A DNA stretch of 64,000 nt from contig JAJFJQ010000027.1 of the NCBI GenBank assembly GCA_021773835.1, positions 1-64,000 on the forward strand. The letters are read 5' to 3'. The position numbers and the translations under genes were made by a program. The notes under the pieces were generated by a model, which did not search any database, was not told the origin of the DNA, and saw nothing but the letters and a program-made list of their open reading frames with translations. This document shows, piece after piece, positions 34,291 through 42,982 of this stretch (the first letter of the stretch is position 1; every line of letters starts with the position of its first letter). This stretch comes from Gammaproteobacteria bacterium. GTDB taxonomy: Bacteria; Pseudomonadota; Gammaproteobacteria; Ga0077536.

Positions 34291-35445
34291 ATGGCTGCAC
34301 CGGCGATGGTCGACATACACACTGTATTTCAAGCGGCAGTCGATTCCGCCATCCGTGAGCATGGCGAAGTTGGTCTACAAGTTGCCGTTTATCATCGGGG
34401 CGAACTTGTCGTCGATGCTTGGGGTGGTATCGCCGATGAAACCACTGGGCGCGCAGTCGATCGCGATACGCTGTTCGCGTGCTTTTCTGTGATCAAGGCG
34501 GTCACAGCAATGGCACTGCATATCCAAGCAGAGCGCGGGTTAATCGATTACGAACAATCGATTGCAACGTACTGGCCGGAGTTTGCGGCAGCAGGAAAGG
34601 ATCGGGCGACGATACGCGATGCCCTGAGTCACCGGCTCGGTATTCCGCAAATGCCGGACGGCGTCACCCCCGAACTCATGAGCGATTACGACTGGATGGT
34701 TGATGCCCTGGCGAAGATGGAGCCGCGTTTCGAACCCGGAACCGACAACGCTTACATGTGTTACACCTTCGGTTGGGTGATCGCGGAGTGTGTGCGACGC
34801 ACCGATCCCAAGCGCCGACCGTTTGGTCAGTTTGTGCAAGAAGAAATCTGTACGCCGCTTAAGATCACGGATTTATGGATCGGGATCCCTGATGAAATCG
34901 AACCGCGGATCGCAAGAATTAAGAATTCCGTGCCGCGGCCATTAGCGCCTGATCTACCAATTTTTTCTGCCATTCCACCCGAAGTCGCAACGGTCGAAGA
35001 AGTTTTCGGACGCGCTGATGTGCGGCGCTCGTGTAATCCAGGGGCAAACGGCATCATGAACGCACGTAGTGCGGCGCGGGTATTCGCGCTGCTGGCCAAT
35101 GGTGGCGCCCTCGACGGCGTCCGTTTATTGTCCGAGGAGCGTGTACGTAGCTTCAGCACCCCCCGCCGCGATACCGATCGGCCAGATACGATTCTCGGAT
35201 TTCCGGTGCGGGTGGGAACAGCGGGATTCTGGCTGGGCGGTAACGTCAGTAATGATTACCCTTACCGGCTTGTTGGCGACAATCCGCGCACGCTATGCCA
35301 TCCCGGCGCAGGTGGCTCAATCGGTTGGGCAGATCCAGATGCCAATCTCGCGGTGGCGATTTGTCATAACCGGATGACGCATAGTCCGAGTGAGGCGTTC
35401 GCGCCGATCCGTGCCGCGCTGGATCAGGTGTTCGACCTTACGTAA
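34291..35445 (+). CDS. Beta-lactamase-fold serine hydrolase (class C / EstB-like)
   Basis: 384 residues. The SxxK motif is SVIK (Ser66, Lys69) and the Tyr region YMCYTFGWV fits the YxxLTFGW pattern of EstB-like esterases; a C-terminal HPGAGGSIGWADP replaces the KTG box. EstB-type enzymes hydrolyse small esters and sometimes transacylate. No signal peptide is seen, so it is unlikely to be a secreted beta-lactamase. Adjacent genes give no link. Start ATG 34291 is taken; the upstream ribosome site is weak. Confidence 0.86.
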   Translation: MAAPAMVDIHTVFQAAVDSAIREHGEVGLQVAVYHRGELVVDAWGGIADETTGRAVDRDTLFACFSVIKAVTAMALHIQAERGLIDYEQSIATYWPEFAAAGKDRATIRDALSHRLGIPQMPDGVTPELMSDYDWMVDALAKMEPRFEPGTDNAYMCYTFGWVIAECVRRTDPKRRPFGQFVQEEICTPLKITDLWIGIPDEIEPRIARIKNSVPRPLAPDLPIFSAIPPEVATVEEVFGRADVRRSCNPGANGIMNARSAARVFALLANGGALDGVRLLSEERVRSFSTPRRDTDRPDTILGFPVRVGTAGFWLGGNVSNDYPYRLVGDNPRTLCHPGAGGSIGWADPDANLAVAICHNRMTHSPSEAFAPIRAALDQVFDLT

Positions 35446-35504
35446 CGGCGTAGGTGCCTCACTGGCGGGAAGCGATCGAATAAATCAGTCGGAGGATGCT
35501 CGAA

Positions 35505-35921
35505 ATGCCACAGATAATCTCCGGGGGCTGTCGGTGTGGACAAGTTCGTTACGAATGCGCAACGGAACCACTTGCCGTGACACTGTGTTACTGCCGCGAT
35601 TGTCAGCAGTTCGCAGGTGGCGCATGCGGTAACTTCGTGGTGATGCCTGTCTCGTCGGTCGCGGTAACGGGCAGGATAAAAAGTTACAGCGTGCAAGCGG
35701 AGAGCGACCGAACCATCAGCCGCGAATTTTGTCCGGAATGCGGCTCACCGTTGTTCGCCACCACCTCAAATCTACATGCCGTCACCGTTGCCAGTTTCGA
35801 CGATCCGAGCCCGTACAAACCTACCCTAGCTATCTGGCTTGATAGCGCGCCACCGTGGGCCGCTGCACCCCCAGACATCCCGCAGTTTCCGCGAAACCCA
35901 CCTCTGTCCTCCGGGCAGTAG
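35505..35921 (+). CDS. GFA/CENP-V-family zinc protein
   Basis: 138 residues from ATG 35505: GGAGG (35491-35495) is 9 bases away, whereas the ATG at 35496 directly abuts it. Zinc cysteines: GGCRCGQVRYE, CYCRDCQQFAGG and FCPECGSPLF. Related to glutathione-dependent formaldehyde-activating enzyme, but many members have no such role. Cytoplasmic. No formaldehyde-oxidation genes are adjacent; the nearest is the zinc alcohol dehydrogenase 10 kb away. Confidence 0.86.
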   Translation: MPQIISGGCRCGQVRYECATEPLAVTLCYCRDCQQFAGGACGNFVVMPVSSVAVTGRIKSYSVQAESDRTISREFCPECGSPLFATTSNLHAVTVASFDDPSPYKPTLAIWLDSAPPWAAAPPDIPQFPRNPPLSSGQ

Positions 35922-36081
35922 CGGCGCTCTGGGTAACATAGCCCGACGGATCTCTTATGCACGCCCCTTAGCGGACACTCGAAAAACAGGCTTCGATCGT
36001 CCTATACTCCCAGCCCACTCGAGAGCAGTAGCGCCATCGTTGTTGTGATCTCGGAGAATCACTGTTCAAACGGAGGACGTC

Positions 36082-36849
36082 ATGGGGCGATTACAAGATA
36101 AGGTGTGCATCATCACCGGTGCGGCGGGCGGTCAAGGTCAGGTTGCAGTCGAATTGTTCGCTGCCGAGGGTGCAAAGGTTGTGGCGACTGATCTACCCGG
36201 CAAGGCAACCAGTGCAATCAATGAAACAATGCAGAAATTCCCGGGCAAGGTGTACTATGTACGCGGTGACGTCACAGCGAACGCCGACTTAGACGAAATC
36301 GTCAAAACCGCGACCGATAACTTTGGTCGTATCGACGTCTTATTCAACAACCATGGTGTCATGGTCGGTAGTCCGTTGCTCGAGACGACCGAAGAAGAAA
36401 TCGATCAGGTCCTAAAGATCAACGTGCGCGCCTCGTTTCTGCTATGCCAACGTGTTGCCCGTCAAATGGTTGAACAAGGCGGTGGCGGATCTATTATTTT
36501 GAATAGTTCTGTCGGCGGCCTAGTGGGATTCCCGGACATGGCTGCTTACGGCGCATCCAAGGCCGGGGTAGCGCAGCTCGCGCGCTCAATGGCAAACGAC
36601 TTGAGGGATCATCAGGTTCGCGTTAATGCCGTCGCTCCCGGCGGGATTGACACACCAATGCCGCACAAATATTTAGAAAAATTTGAAGACCGTGAAGAGA
36701 TCTGGAAGGCCATGGAGCAGGCACACCTAACCGGACGTTTGGGTCGCCCCGAAGAAGTGATCTGGTTGGTGATTTTTCTCGCCTCGGACGAAGCCTCGTT
36801 TATGAACGGTGCCGTGGTTGCGGTCGATGGCGGCTACTCCTGCGTATAG
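36082..36849 (+). CDS. SDR family oxidoreductase, first gene of a five-gene operon
   Basis: 255 residues. TGAAGGQG (12-19), NNHG (89-92, in place of NNAG), Ser142/143, Tyr156 and Lys160 (YGASK), C-terminal GAVVAVDGGYSCV. ATD after the first strand suggests NAD preference. A strong GGAGG site precedes ATG 36082. It begins a compact plus-strand operon (gaps 5, -4, 7, -4 bases) with an LLM monooxygenase, a PEP-mutase-type lyase and LeuCD-like subunits; it may oxidise an alcohol in that pathway (inference). Confidence 0.9.
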   Translation: MGRLQDKVCIITGAAGGQGQVAVELFAAEGAKVVATDLPGKATSAINETMQKFPGKVYYVRGDVTANADLDEIVKTATDNFGRIDVLFNNHGVMVGSPLLETTEEEIDQVLKINVRASFLLCQRVARQMVEQGGGGSIILNSSVGGLVGFPDMAAYGASKAGVAQLARSMANDLRDHQVRVNAVAPGGIDTPMPHKYLEKFEDREEIWKAMEQAHLTGRLGRPEEVIWLVIFLASDEASFMNGAVVAVDGGYSCV

Positions 36850-36854
36850 TTTCA

Positions 36855-37988
36855 ATGCACACAACTGATCGCTTGCGCGGCGGTAACGCGCTTAAGTTTG
36901 GGGTGTTCGGCGTTAACGTCTCCCATGGCTGCTCGGTAACTACTGCGCCTGGCAATATTGAAGTCACCTGGGACGAAAGCGTGCGTATCGCGCGCGCCGC
37001 CGATGCTGCCGGCATCGAGGCACTGATCCCGGTCGCGCGTTGGAAGGGCTTCGGCGGTGAAACGAATTTTAATCATCGCTGTTTCGAAACCTATACCTGG
37101 GCCGCGGGCCTCGCCCAGGCAACCAACAATATCCACGTGCTGGCAACTTCTCACGTGCCCACAATCCATCCCGTGATGGCCGCAAAACAAGCCGCCACGA
37201 TTGATCACATTTCGGGTGGACGCTTCGGACTCAATATCGTCGCTGGTTGGAATGCAAGCGAGATCGGCATGTTTGGTCGTCCGCAACGCGAGCATGACGA
37301 GCGCTACGCTGTCGCTGCTGAGTGGATCACACTGATTAAGCGATTGTGGACGGAGCCGGGCGCGTTTGATTATAAGGGCGAATATTTTGACTGCCCGGCC
37401 GCCTACGCCGAGCCCAAGCCAATTCAAGCCCCTCATCCGTTTATTATCAGCGCAGGAGTTAGTCCCGCGGGTCAGCGATTCGCCGCCGAGCATGCCGATA
37501 TGAATTTCTTACTCGCGCCGACCTTAGAAATCGGCGCTGAGATACTACGTGGTGTTAAAGCGATGGCCAAAGACGAGTTTGGCCGCGACATTCAAGTATG
37601 GGGAATGGCGGCGATCACACAAGGCGATTCGCAAAAGGCAGCGGAAGATTACTTTAAGTATTACGTCGATGAAGTCGGCGATTGGGCCGGGGCGGAGAAT
37701 ATGCTGAACGCGTTTGCACCAAATTCCGGCAGTTATTCGCCCGAGCACCGGGCGCAGCATCTGCGCTCTATGGTCGCAGGCTACTGCGCCTGGCCGATTG
37801 TTGGTTCGGCAGAGCGAATAGCTGAATCGTTAATCGAAATTTCAGATCTCGGATTCGATGGGCTGAGTCTGTCGTGGGTAAACTACGATGACGGTCTTGC
37901 CCAGTTCAATGCGGAGGTGATGCCACTGTTGGAACAAGCCGGAGTAAGGCAAGCTGTCACTGAAACTAAAACACGAGCAAGGGCATGA
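36855..37988 (+). CDS. LLM-class flavin monooxygenase (SsuD/SfnG/RutA-like)
   Basis: 377 residues. Barrel landmarks: LKFGVFGVNVSHGC, ARAADAAGIEALIPVARWKG, IDHISGGRFGLNIVAGWNASEIGMFG (in part), ISAGVSPAGQRFAAEHADM and VGSAERIAESLIEI. GGRFGLNIVxGWN is the signature of the SsuD/SfnG/RutA group, which uses FMNH2 and O2 to split C-S or C-N bonds. Begins 5 bases after the SDR stop and ends in an ATGA overlap with the lyase gene. No flavin reductase is in the operon. Confidence 0.9.
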   Translation: MHTTDRLRGGNALKFGVFGVNVSHGCSVTTAPGNIEVTWDESVRIARAADAAGIEALIPVARWKGFGGETNFNHRCFETYTWAAGLAQATNNIHVLATSHVPTIHPVMAAKQAATIDHISGGRFGLNIVAGWNASEIGMFGRPQREHDERYAVAAEWITLIKRLWTEPGAFDYKGEYFDCPAAYAEPKPIQAPHPFIISAGVSPAGQRFAAEHADMNFLLAPTLEIGAEILRGVKAMAKDEFGRDIQVWGMAAITQGDSQKAAEDYFKYYVDEVGDWAGAENMLNAFAPNSGSYSPEHRAQHLRSMVAGYCAWPIVGSAERIAESLIEISDLGFDGLSLSWVNYDDGLAQFNAEVMPLLEQAGVRQAVTETKTRARA

Positions 37989-38857
37989 CACCAACAGACA
38001 AACGCGCCGTACTCGCAAAACGCATTCGCGCTCGCGAACTGGTTATCGCACCCGGCATCTACGACATGATTTCCGTACGCATTGCCGACAAGCAAGCACA
38101 CCCTGCCTTATATATGACGGGCTACGGCACGGTTGCGTCCTACCTAGGACTACCCGATGCAGGCTTGGCTAGCTACACCGACATGGTCCACCGCGCGGGA
38201 CAAATGGCCGCCGGTAGCAACACCCCAATTATTGCCGATGCGGATACCGGCTACGGCGGTCTATTGAATGTGCAGCACACAGTCCGGGGCTTTGAGGCCG
38301 CCGGAATCGCGGCGATCCAGATCGAAGATCAAGAATTTCCAAAGAAATGCGGCCACACGCTCGGACGGCGCGTGATCGAGACCGCTGAGATGGTCGAAAA
38401 AGTCATGGTCGCCTGCGACGCACGTCAAGATCCGAATTTCTTGATCATCGCCCGTACGGATGCACGAACCGGCTTGGGCTTAGATGAAGCGATTAAACGG
38501 GCACTTGCGTATCGCGAAGCCGGTGCCGACGTCATTTTCGTCGAAGCGCCTGAGAACGAAGACGAATTTGCTGCGGTCGCGGCGGCGATTGACGCGCCAC
38601 TGATGGCAAATATGGTCGAAGGTGGGCGCTCGCCGTTACTCAGTCGGGAACGTTTAAGCGAACTCGGTTTTGCGGTCGCGATCTATCCTGGCACCGGATT
38701 CACTGCTGCGGCCGCGGCGCTGGAGCAGGCGTACCGCTGCATTCGCGACACGGGTTCAACCGATACGCTGGAGGCGCCGTTATACCCCGTCACCGAAATG
38801 CATAATTTAATGGGTTTCGAATCGGTTTGGGATTTCGAAAAGAAATGGGCTAAATAA
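37985..38857 (+). CDS. Isocitrate lyase/PEP mutase-family lyase (dimethylmalate/methylisocitrate lyase-like)
   Basis: 290 residues, the size of PrpB and 2,3-dimethylmalate lyase. Family core: metal-binding DADTGYG (Asp85, Asp87), IQIEDQEFPKKCGH with the catalytic KKCGH (Cys122), IIARTDA and GADVIFVEAPEN. The Cys in KKCGH marks the C-C-cleaving lyases rather than phosphonomutases (D-x-x-x-x-K-x-N). Overlaps the LLM gene by 4 bases and is followed 7 bases later by the LeuC-like gene, so it probably splits the product of the hydratase into pyruvate and a shorter acid (inference). Confidence 0.87.
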   Translation: MTPTDKRAVLAKRIRARELVIAPGIYDMISVRIADKQAHPALYMTGYGTVASYLGLPDAGLASYTDMVHRAGQMAAGSNTPIIADADTGYGGLLNVQHTVRGFEAAGIAAIQIEDQEFPKKCGHTLGRRVIETAEMVEKVMVACDARQDPNFLIIARTDARTGLGLDEAIKRALAYREAGADVIFVEAPENEDEFAAVAAAIDAPLMANMVEGGRSPLLSRERLSELGFAVAIYPGTGFTAAAAALEQAYRCIRDTGSTDTLEAPLYPVTEMHNLMGFESVWDFEKKWAK

Positions 38858-38864
38858 CCACGCG

Positions 38865-40283
38865 ATGCCTGCACCCGCCGCGCCGCGACTACTGTTCGAC
38901 AAGATCTGGAATTCGCATTGCGTCACGGGACTCGGCGGCGGCTATGATCTGATTTATATCGATCGCCACATGTTGCATGAGCTCGCAAGTGATGTGGCGT
39001 TTGCCATGCTGCATGAGCGCGGACAATCGGTACGCCGTCCGGAACTCACGTTTGCAACCCACGATCACGTGGTGTCGACGGCCGCCGGGCGCCAAGATGA
39101 CACCTGGCCCGAAAGCGCCGGCTACATCGCAACGCTGCGTGACAATACGGCACGCCACAATATTGAGCTATTTGATCTGCACAGTCCGCAACAAGGTATC
39201 GTGCACGTGGTTGCGCCGGAACTCGGTGTTGCCTTACCTGGAACTACGCTCGTGTGTGGAGATAGCCACACGTGTACGGTTGGCGCCCTCGGCGCGCTGT
39301 CGTGGGGGATCGGCACGTCGGATGTCGCACATGTGCTTGCCACCCAAACACTGGTGCAATTACGACCACAAGTCATGCGCATCGAATGCACTGGGCGGCT
39401 AGCCGATGGTGTCACTGCTAAAGATCTCGTGCTGGCGTTAATTGGGAAACTCGGTGCGGACGCGGGCACCGGTTATGCCATCGAATACTGTGGTGAAGCT
39501 GTCTCAGCGCTGTCGATCGAGGCTCGCTTAACGCTGTGCAATCTGAGCATCGAAATGGGCGCGCGCATCGGGCAAGTTGCACCGGACGACAGCACTTACG
39601 AATATTTAAGTGGCCGGCGTTATACGCCAATTGGCGAGGCTTGGGACCAGGCGCTGGTGCATTGGCAATCACTACCAAGCGATCTCGGTGCAACTGCCGC
39701 CCGTGAAATTAGTTTTGAGGTAAGCCACCTAAAACCACAGATCACCTGGGGTACCAGTCCGGCACATGTGATCGACATCGATGGTGTCGTGCCAGATCCA
39801 AGCGACGCCATCGATGCACAGACCCGCACCGGAATGGAAAAAGCGTTGGCTTATATGGATCTAGCACCGGGGACGCGGCTAGCCGATGTTGAGATCGATG
39901 CGGTGTTCATCGGATCTTGCACCAATAGCCGGATCTCTGATTTGCGCATAGCCGCAAATGTGGTCAAAGGCCGTCATGTTGCCGCCGGCGTGCGGGCCTT
40001 AGTGGTTCCAGGATCATCCCAAGTACGGAAGCAGGCTGAAGCCGAAGGATTAGACAAAATATTCTCTGCCGCGGGATTTGAGTGGCGCCAGGCGGGATGC
40101 TCGATGTGCGTTGCCTTGAACGACGATCGCCTTCGATCCGGTCAACGTTGCATGTCAACGTCAAATAGAAACTTCGAGGGGCGCCAAGGTAAAGGTAGTC
40201 GTACGCATCTCGCAAGCCCTGCGAGTGCCGCGGCCAGTGCTATCTGCGGCTACATCACAGATCATCGAAGCATCGCCGTATGA
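38865..40283 (+). CDS. LeuC-like aconitase-family large subunit (hydro-lyase)
   Basis: 472 residues, like LeuC. [4Fe-4S] cysteines: Cys352 in FIGSCTNS, Cys412 and Cys415 in AGCSMC. Also [20 protein letters not shown] (substrate-loop motif) at 129-148. In leucine synthesis LeuC pairs with LeuD; here no leuA or leuB is nearby, while a PEP-mutase-type lyase is. DmdA of dimethylmaleate hydratase is of the same family. ATGA overlap with the small subunit gene indicates a heterodimer. It may hydrate a substituted maleate or fumarate (inference). Confidence 0.88.
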   Translation: MPAPAAPRLLFDKIWNSHCVTGLGGGYDLIYIDRHMLHELASDVAFAMLHERGQSVRRPELTFATHDHVVSTAAGRQDDTWPESAGYIATLRDNTARHNIELFDLHSPQQGIVHVVAPELGVALPGTTLVCGDSHTCTVGALGALSWGIGTSDVAHVLATQTLVQLRPQVMRIECTGRLADGVTAKDLVLALIGKLGADAGTGYAIEYCGEAVSALSIEARLTLCNLSIEMGARIGQVAPDDSTYEYLSGRRYTPIGEAWDQALVHWQSLPSDLGATAAREISFEVSHLKPQITWGTSPAHVIDIDGVVPDPSDAIDAQTRTGMEKALAYMDLAPGTRLADVEIDAVFIGSCTNSRISDLRIAANVVKGRHVAAGVRALVVPGSSQVRKQAEAEGLDKIFSAAGFEWRQAGCSMCVALNDDRLRSGQRCMSTSNRNFEGRQGKGSRTHLASPASAAASAICGYITDHRSIAV

Positions 40284-40897
40284 ACAGCGCTCTAATAACT
40301 GGTATCGCCGCCTCGCTCGCAGTCCCGAATATCGATACGGATACGATCATTCCGATCGACTACTGCATCAATCGAAACCGTCCCAATTTCGACATCGCAT
40401 TATTTCGTTCTTGGCGATTTCACGATGACGGCAGCGAAAGGCCGGACTTTCTTTTGAACACGGATCCGTATCGAGATACGAAAATATTGATTACAAGCGC
40501 CAACTTTGGTTGTGGCAGCTCGCGCGAGATGGCGGTATGGGCGCTCGTCGACTTCGGTATTAAATGCGTGATAGCGCCGAGTTTCGGTGAAATATTTTAC
40601 AACAACTGCTTTCAGAACGGCCTGTTAGCGGCGCGGGTTTCCGACGAAACTGCTGTCACCCTGGGCCGTACTGCCGAGCAAACTCTTGGCTTGACCTTGG
40701 AAATTGACGTTAGTGAAAAAATGATCCGCACAAACCGGTCCGAAAAATATCAATTCGAACTCGATAGCCTCCGCAGCGAGATGTTGTTGCAAGGACTTGG
40801 TCCCGTTGCCGCTACACTGACCCGGGTGGATGACATTGAGACCTTCGAAAAAAGCGACCGCTTACGTCGACCTTGGCTAACGCCACAGCAAATTTAA
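40280..40897 (+). CDS. LeuD-like aconitase-family small subunit
   Basis: 205 residues. Opening [11 protein letters not shown] and [37 protein letters not shown] (in part) are the swivel-domain landmarks; the SREMA stretch is the catalytic Ser-Arg region. Overlaps the large-subunit gene (ATGA at 40280-40283). Last gene of the operon; the thioesterase gene faces it 24 bases away. Serves as the partner of the LeuC-like protein; substrate as discussed there. Confidence 0.9.
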   Translation: MNSALITGIAASLAVPNIDTDTIIPIDYCINRNRPNFDIALFRSWRFHDDGSERPDFLLNTDPYRDTKILITSANFGCGSSREMAVWALVDFGIKCVIAPSFGEIFYNNCFQNGLLAARVSDETAVTLGRTAEQTLGLTLEIDVSEKMIRTNRSEKYQFELDSLRSEMLLQGLGPVAATLTRVDDIETFEKSDRLRRPWLTPQQI

Positions 40898-40920
40898 AGC
40901 GGTTGAATCATTACACACGA

Positions 40921-41280
40921 TCAATCGCGAGGAATAGCCGATTTCTTACCGTTCTCATCGACATTAACGAATGTAATGCGTGTTGCGAATACCACGTCTT
41001 TGGACATGGTTGATGAGGTTTCAGTAAAAACTTCCACGTCATAGTCGACCGAGGTATTGCCAAGGCGCGATCGTGTGATCACAAACCGCAGGATCTGGCC
41101 ACAGGCGATCGGGTTCCGGAAAGAAACGTTATCGAGTGCAATGGTAACGAAACGGTGGCCCGGAAATTCGAGATTCACCGTAACGTACGCGAATTCATCC
41201 AACCACTTGAGGAGGTAACCGCCGAAAAGGTTACCCTGGTCATTCATGTACTCAGGCAAGATGATTTTGTAGTGTTCCAT
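40921..41280 (-). CDS. Acyl-CoA thioesterase (hotdog fold, YciA-like)
   Basis: 119 residues, a single hotdog domain. ILPEYMNDQGNLFGGYLLKWLDEFAYVT (in part) contains the catalytic-helix motif N-x-x-GNLFGGYLLKWLDE, with Asn and Asp in the usual places of YciA/acot-type thioesterases. It hydrolyses acyl-CoA to acid and CoA. Last gene of a minus-strand run cyclase - enoyl-CoA hydratase - thioesterase (gaps 12 and 42 bases). Preferred chain length is unknown. Confidence 0.9.
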   Translation of the reverse strand: MEHYKIILPEYMNDQGNLFGGYLLKWLDEFAYVTVNLEFPGHRFVTIALDNVSFRNPIACGQILRFVITRSRLGNTSVDYDVEVFTETSSTMSKDVVFATRITFVNVDENGKKSAIPRD

Positions 41281-41322
41281 CGCTGGCTGCGGCTCAGAAC
41301 TACCCGTTAGTGCGGATCTGAC

Positions 41323-42099
41323 TCAACGCCCTTTAAACACGGGATCGCGTTTTTCAACAAAGGCACGCATCGCTTCTTTCGAATCTTCGCTCTTGCTTAA
41401 CTCGCCAGTCATCGTTTGCTCAAAACGATAGCCGTCACGCAAGCTCATTTCCTCAATTTGATTAAGCGCGTGTTTCGCGAGCTTGATGGCGAGCGGGCTC
41501 TTGCCGGCGATTTCCCTGGCAAGCCCCAGCGCAGTATCCATCAGGTCCTCCGGAGCAGTGCATTCCTCTACAACTCCAAGCCGATACAGCTCCGGGCCAA
41601 ACATGCGCATGCCGGTCAGCATCATGCGTCGCTGACGCGAATGACTGAACAGACGCTGCGCATGCCGGCCACCGCCGAGTAGGCCGACATTGATTTCGGG
41701 CAGTCCGAGACACCCTTTCTCACTCGCCAGTAGAATGTCGCAAGAAGCAGCCAGCGCGAGTCCGCCACCGAGCGCCGGCCCATTGATCGCGGCGATCACC
41801 GGCTTCTGACATTCCATGATGCTGTGGTAGGCCTCACGCGCGCGGCGGCTGTTTTGCCAATGGTCGCCGTCTTCGCGGGTTTTGCCGACCCGCTCTTTGA
41901 TATCCGCGCCGGCACAGAAGCATTTACCTTCACCGGTAAAAATGGCAACCCGAACATCGTCGCGATCGCTAATCGTATCGAAGGTCCACGCCACTTCTTC
42001 TAACAACTGCTGGCTATGCGCGTTGACCGGTGGATTAGCAAGCTGCACCAGTCCAATGAAGTCCTCAACAACTTCGAGCTTAACGATTTCAGGATTCAC
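41323..42099 (-). CDS. Enoyl-CoA hydratase/isomerase family protein
   Basis: 258 residues. GEGKCFCAGADIKER (oxyanion hole one), PVIAAINGPALGGGLALAASCDI (oxyanion hole two, in part), PEINVGLLGGGRHAQRLF. The catalytic Glu after the GGG is replaced by a context (LPEINVGLLGGG) seen in several side-branch members. It lies 12 bases after the cyclase gene and 42 before the thioesterase, so a three-gene degradative transcript is likely. Substrate unknown. Confidence 0.9.
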   Translation of the reverse strand: MNPEIVKLEVVEDFIGLVQLANPPVNAHSQQLLEEVAWTFDTISDRDDVRVAIFTGEGKCFCAGADIKERVGKTREDGDHWQNSRRAREAYHSIMECQKPVIAAINGPALGGGLALAASCDILLASEKGCLGLPEINVGLLGGGRHAQRLFSHSRQRRMMLTGMRMFGPELYRLGVVEECTAPEDLMDTALGLAREIAGKSPLAIKLAKHALNQIEEMSLRDGYRFEQTMTGELSKSEDSKEAMRAFVEKRDPVFKGR

Positions 42100-42111
42100 G
42101 ATGACTACCTG

Positions 42112-42918
42112 CTAATCGATCATCGCCACGGCGCGCGTCCAACCCCCTGACGCTGCCTTAACCTTGCAGGGAAAACACGCGACGGTGAAACCGTAGTCAG
42201 GGAGGTCTTCCAAATGCCGAAGTTTTTCCATGTGGCAGTAAGGCACGTCGATCCCAGCGTAGTGACCTTCCCAAATGATCTTGGGATCTTTCGTTGCCAG
42301 CCAACGTTCCAGCGTTTTCGAGAACGGCGCATCCCAACTCCACCCATCAATACCGGTCACCCGCACACCTTGGCTGGTGAGCCATTTCGTCGCCTCGCCT
42401 CCGACGCCGCAACCAGAGTGTATGAATTGATCGCTGCCATACATCTCGCCCGCGTGCGTATTGACCAGCACGATATCCATTGGCTGTAGTTCGTAACCGA
42501 TACGTTTCAACTCTGCTTGCACGTCCGCGGCCGTTGCCACATAGCCGTCTTCCATATGACGGAAGTCGAGTTTGACCCCCGGTCGGAAATACCAATCTAG
42601 CGGCATCTGATCGATCGTCGGCATTGGATTGCCGTCTTTATCTTTCGAGTTGTAGTGATACGGCGCATCCATGTGGGTACCGTTGTGGGTGGTTAGTGTA
42701 ATTTCCTCAATTGCCCAACCCTCGCCGCCGGGGAGATCCTCTTCTTTCAATCCAGGAAAAAGCTCGCACATCTTCGGCGCATTTTCTTTACCCGTGATGT
42801 ATCGGATCGTAGGACGCATAAAATCTGGATCGACTTGCGTTTCATTGTCTAGTGGTTGGCTAATGTCTATGATTCGTGACGGTAATTTCATTGATCTATA
42901 TTCCCGCGCCGTAGCCAC
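42112..42918 (-). CDS. Cyclase family protein (KynB/arylformamidase-like)
   Basis: 268 residues. The metal motif HNGTHMDAPYH (HxGTHxDxPxH) is intact; VLVNTHAGEMYGSDQFIHSG and WSWDAPFS follow. Relatives hydrolyse formylkynurenine, isatin or cyclic imides/lactones with Mn or Zn. Start GTG 42918 is preferred because GAGGAGA lies 3 to 8 bases upstream; the downstream ATG 42891 lacks a site. First gene of the minus-strand trio; divergent from the sulfotransferase at 42983 with 64 bases between. Confidence 0.87.
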   Translation of the reverse strand: MATAREYRSMKLPSRIIDISQPLDNETQVDPDFMRPTIRYITGKENAPKMCELFPGLKEEDLPGGEGWAIEEITLTTHNGTHMDAPYHYNSKDKDGNPMPTIDQMPLDWYFRPGVKLDFRHMEDGYVATAADVQAELKRIGYELQPMDIVLVNTHAGEMYGSDQFIHSGCGVGGEATKWLTSQGVRVTGIDGWSWDAPFSKTLERWLATKDPKIIWEGHYAGIDVPYCHMEKLRHLEDLPDYGFTVACFPCKVKAASGGWTRAVAMID

Positions 42919-42982
42919 GGTTCTCCTCGTTGGTTTAGTTTATCGGTTAGGTTTTTGTTCTGCGCATAATACAGGTATTTAA

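Noticed and set aside
36852-37493. 213-codon minus-strand frame opposite the LLM gene of the five-gene operon
   Set aside because: Antisense of a clear LLM protein; low-complexity mixture with no motif.
38865-40897. Leucine biosynthesis leuCD operon
   Set aside because: No leuA or leuB nearby, and translational linkage to a PEP-mutase-type lyase, LLM and SDR argues for another pathway; not fully excluded.
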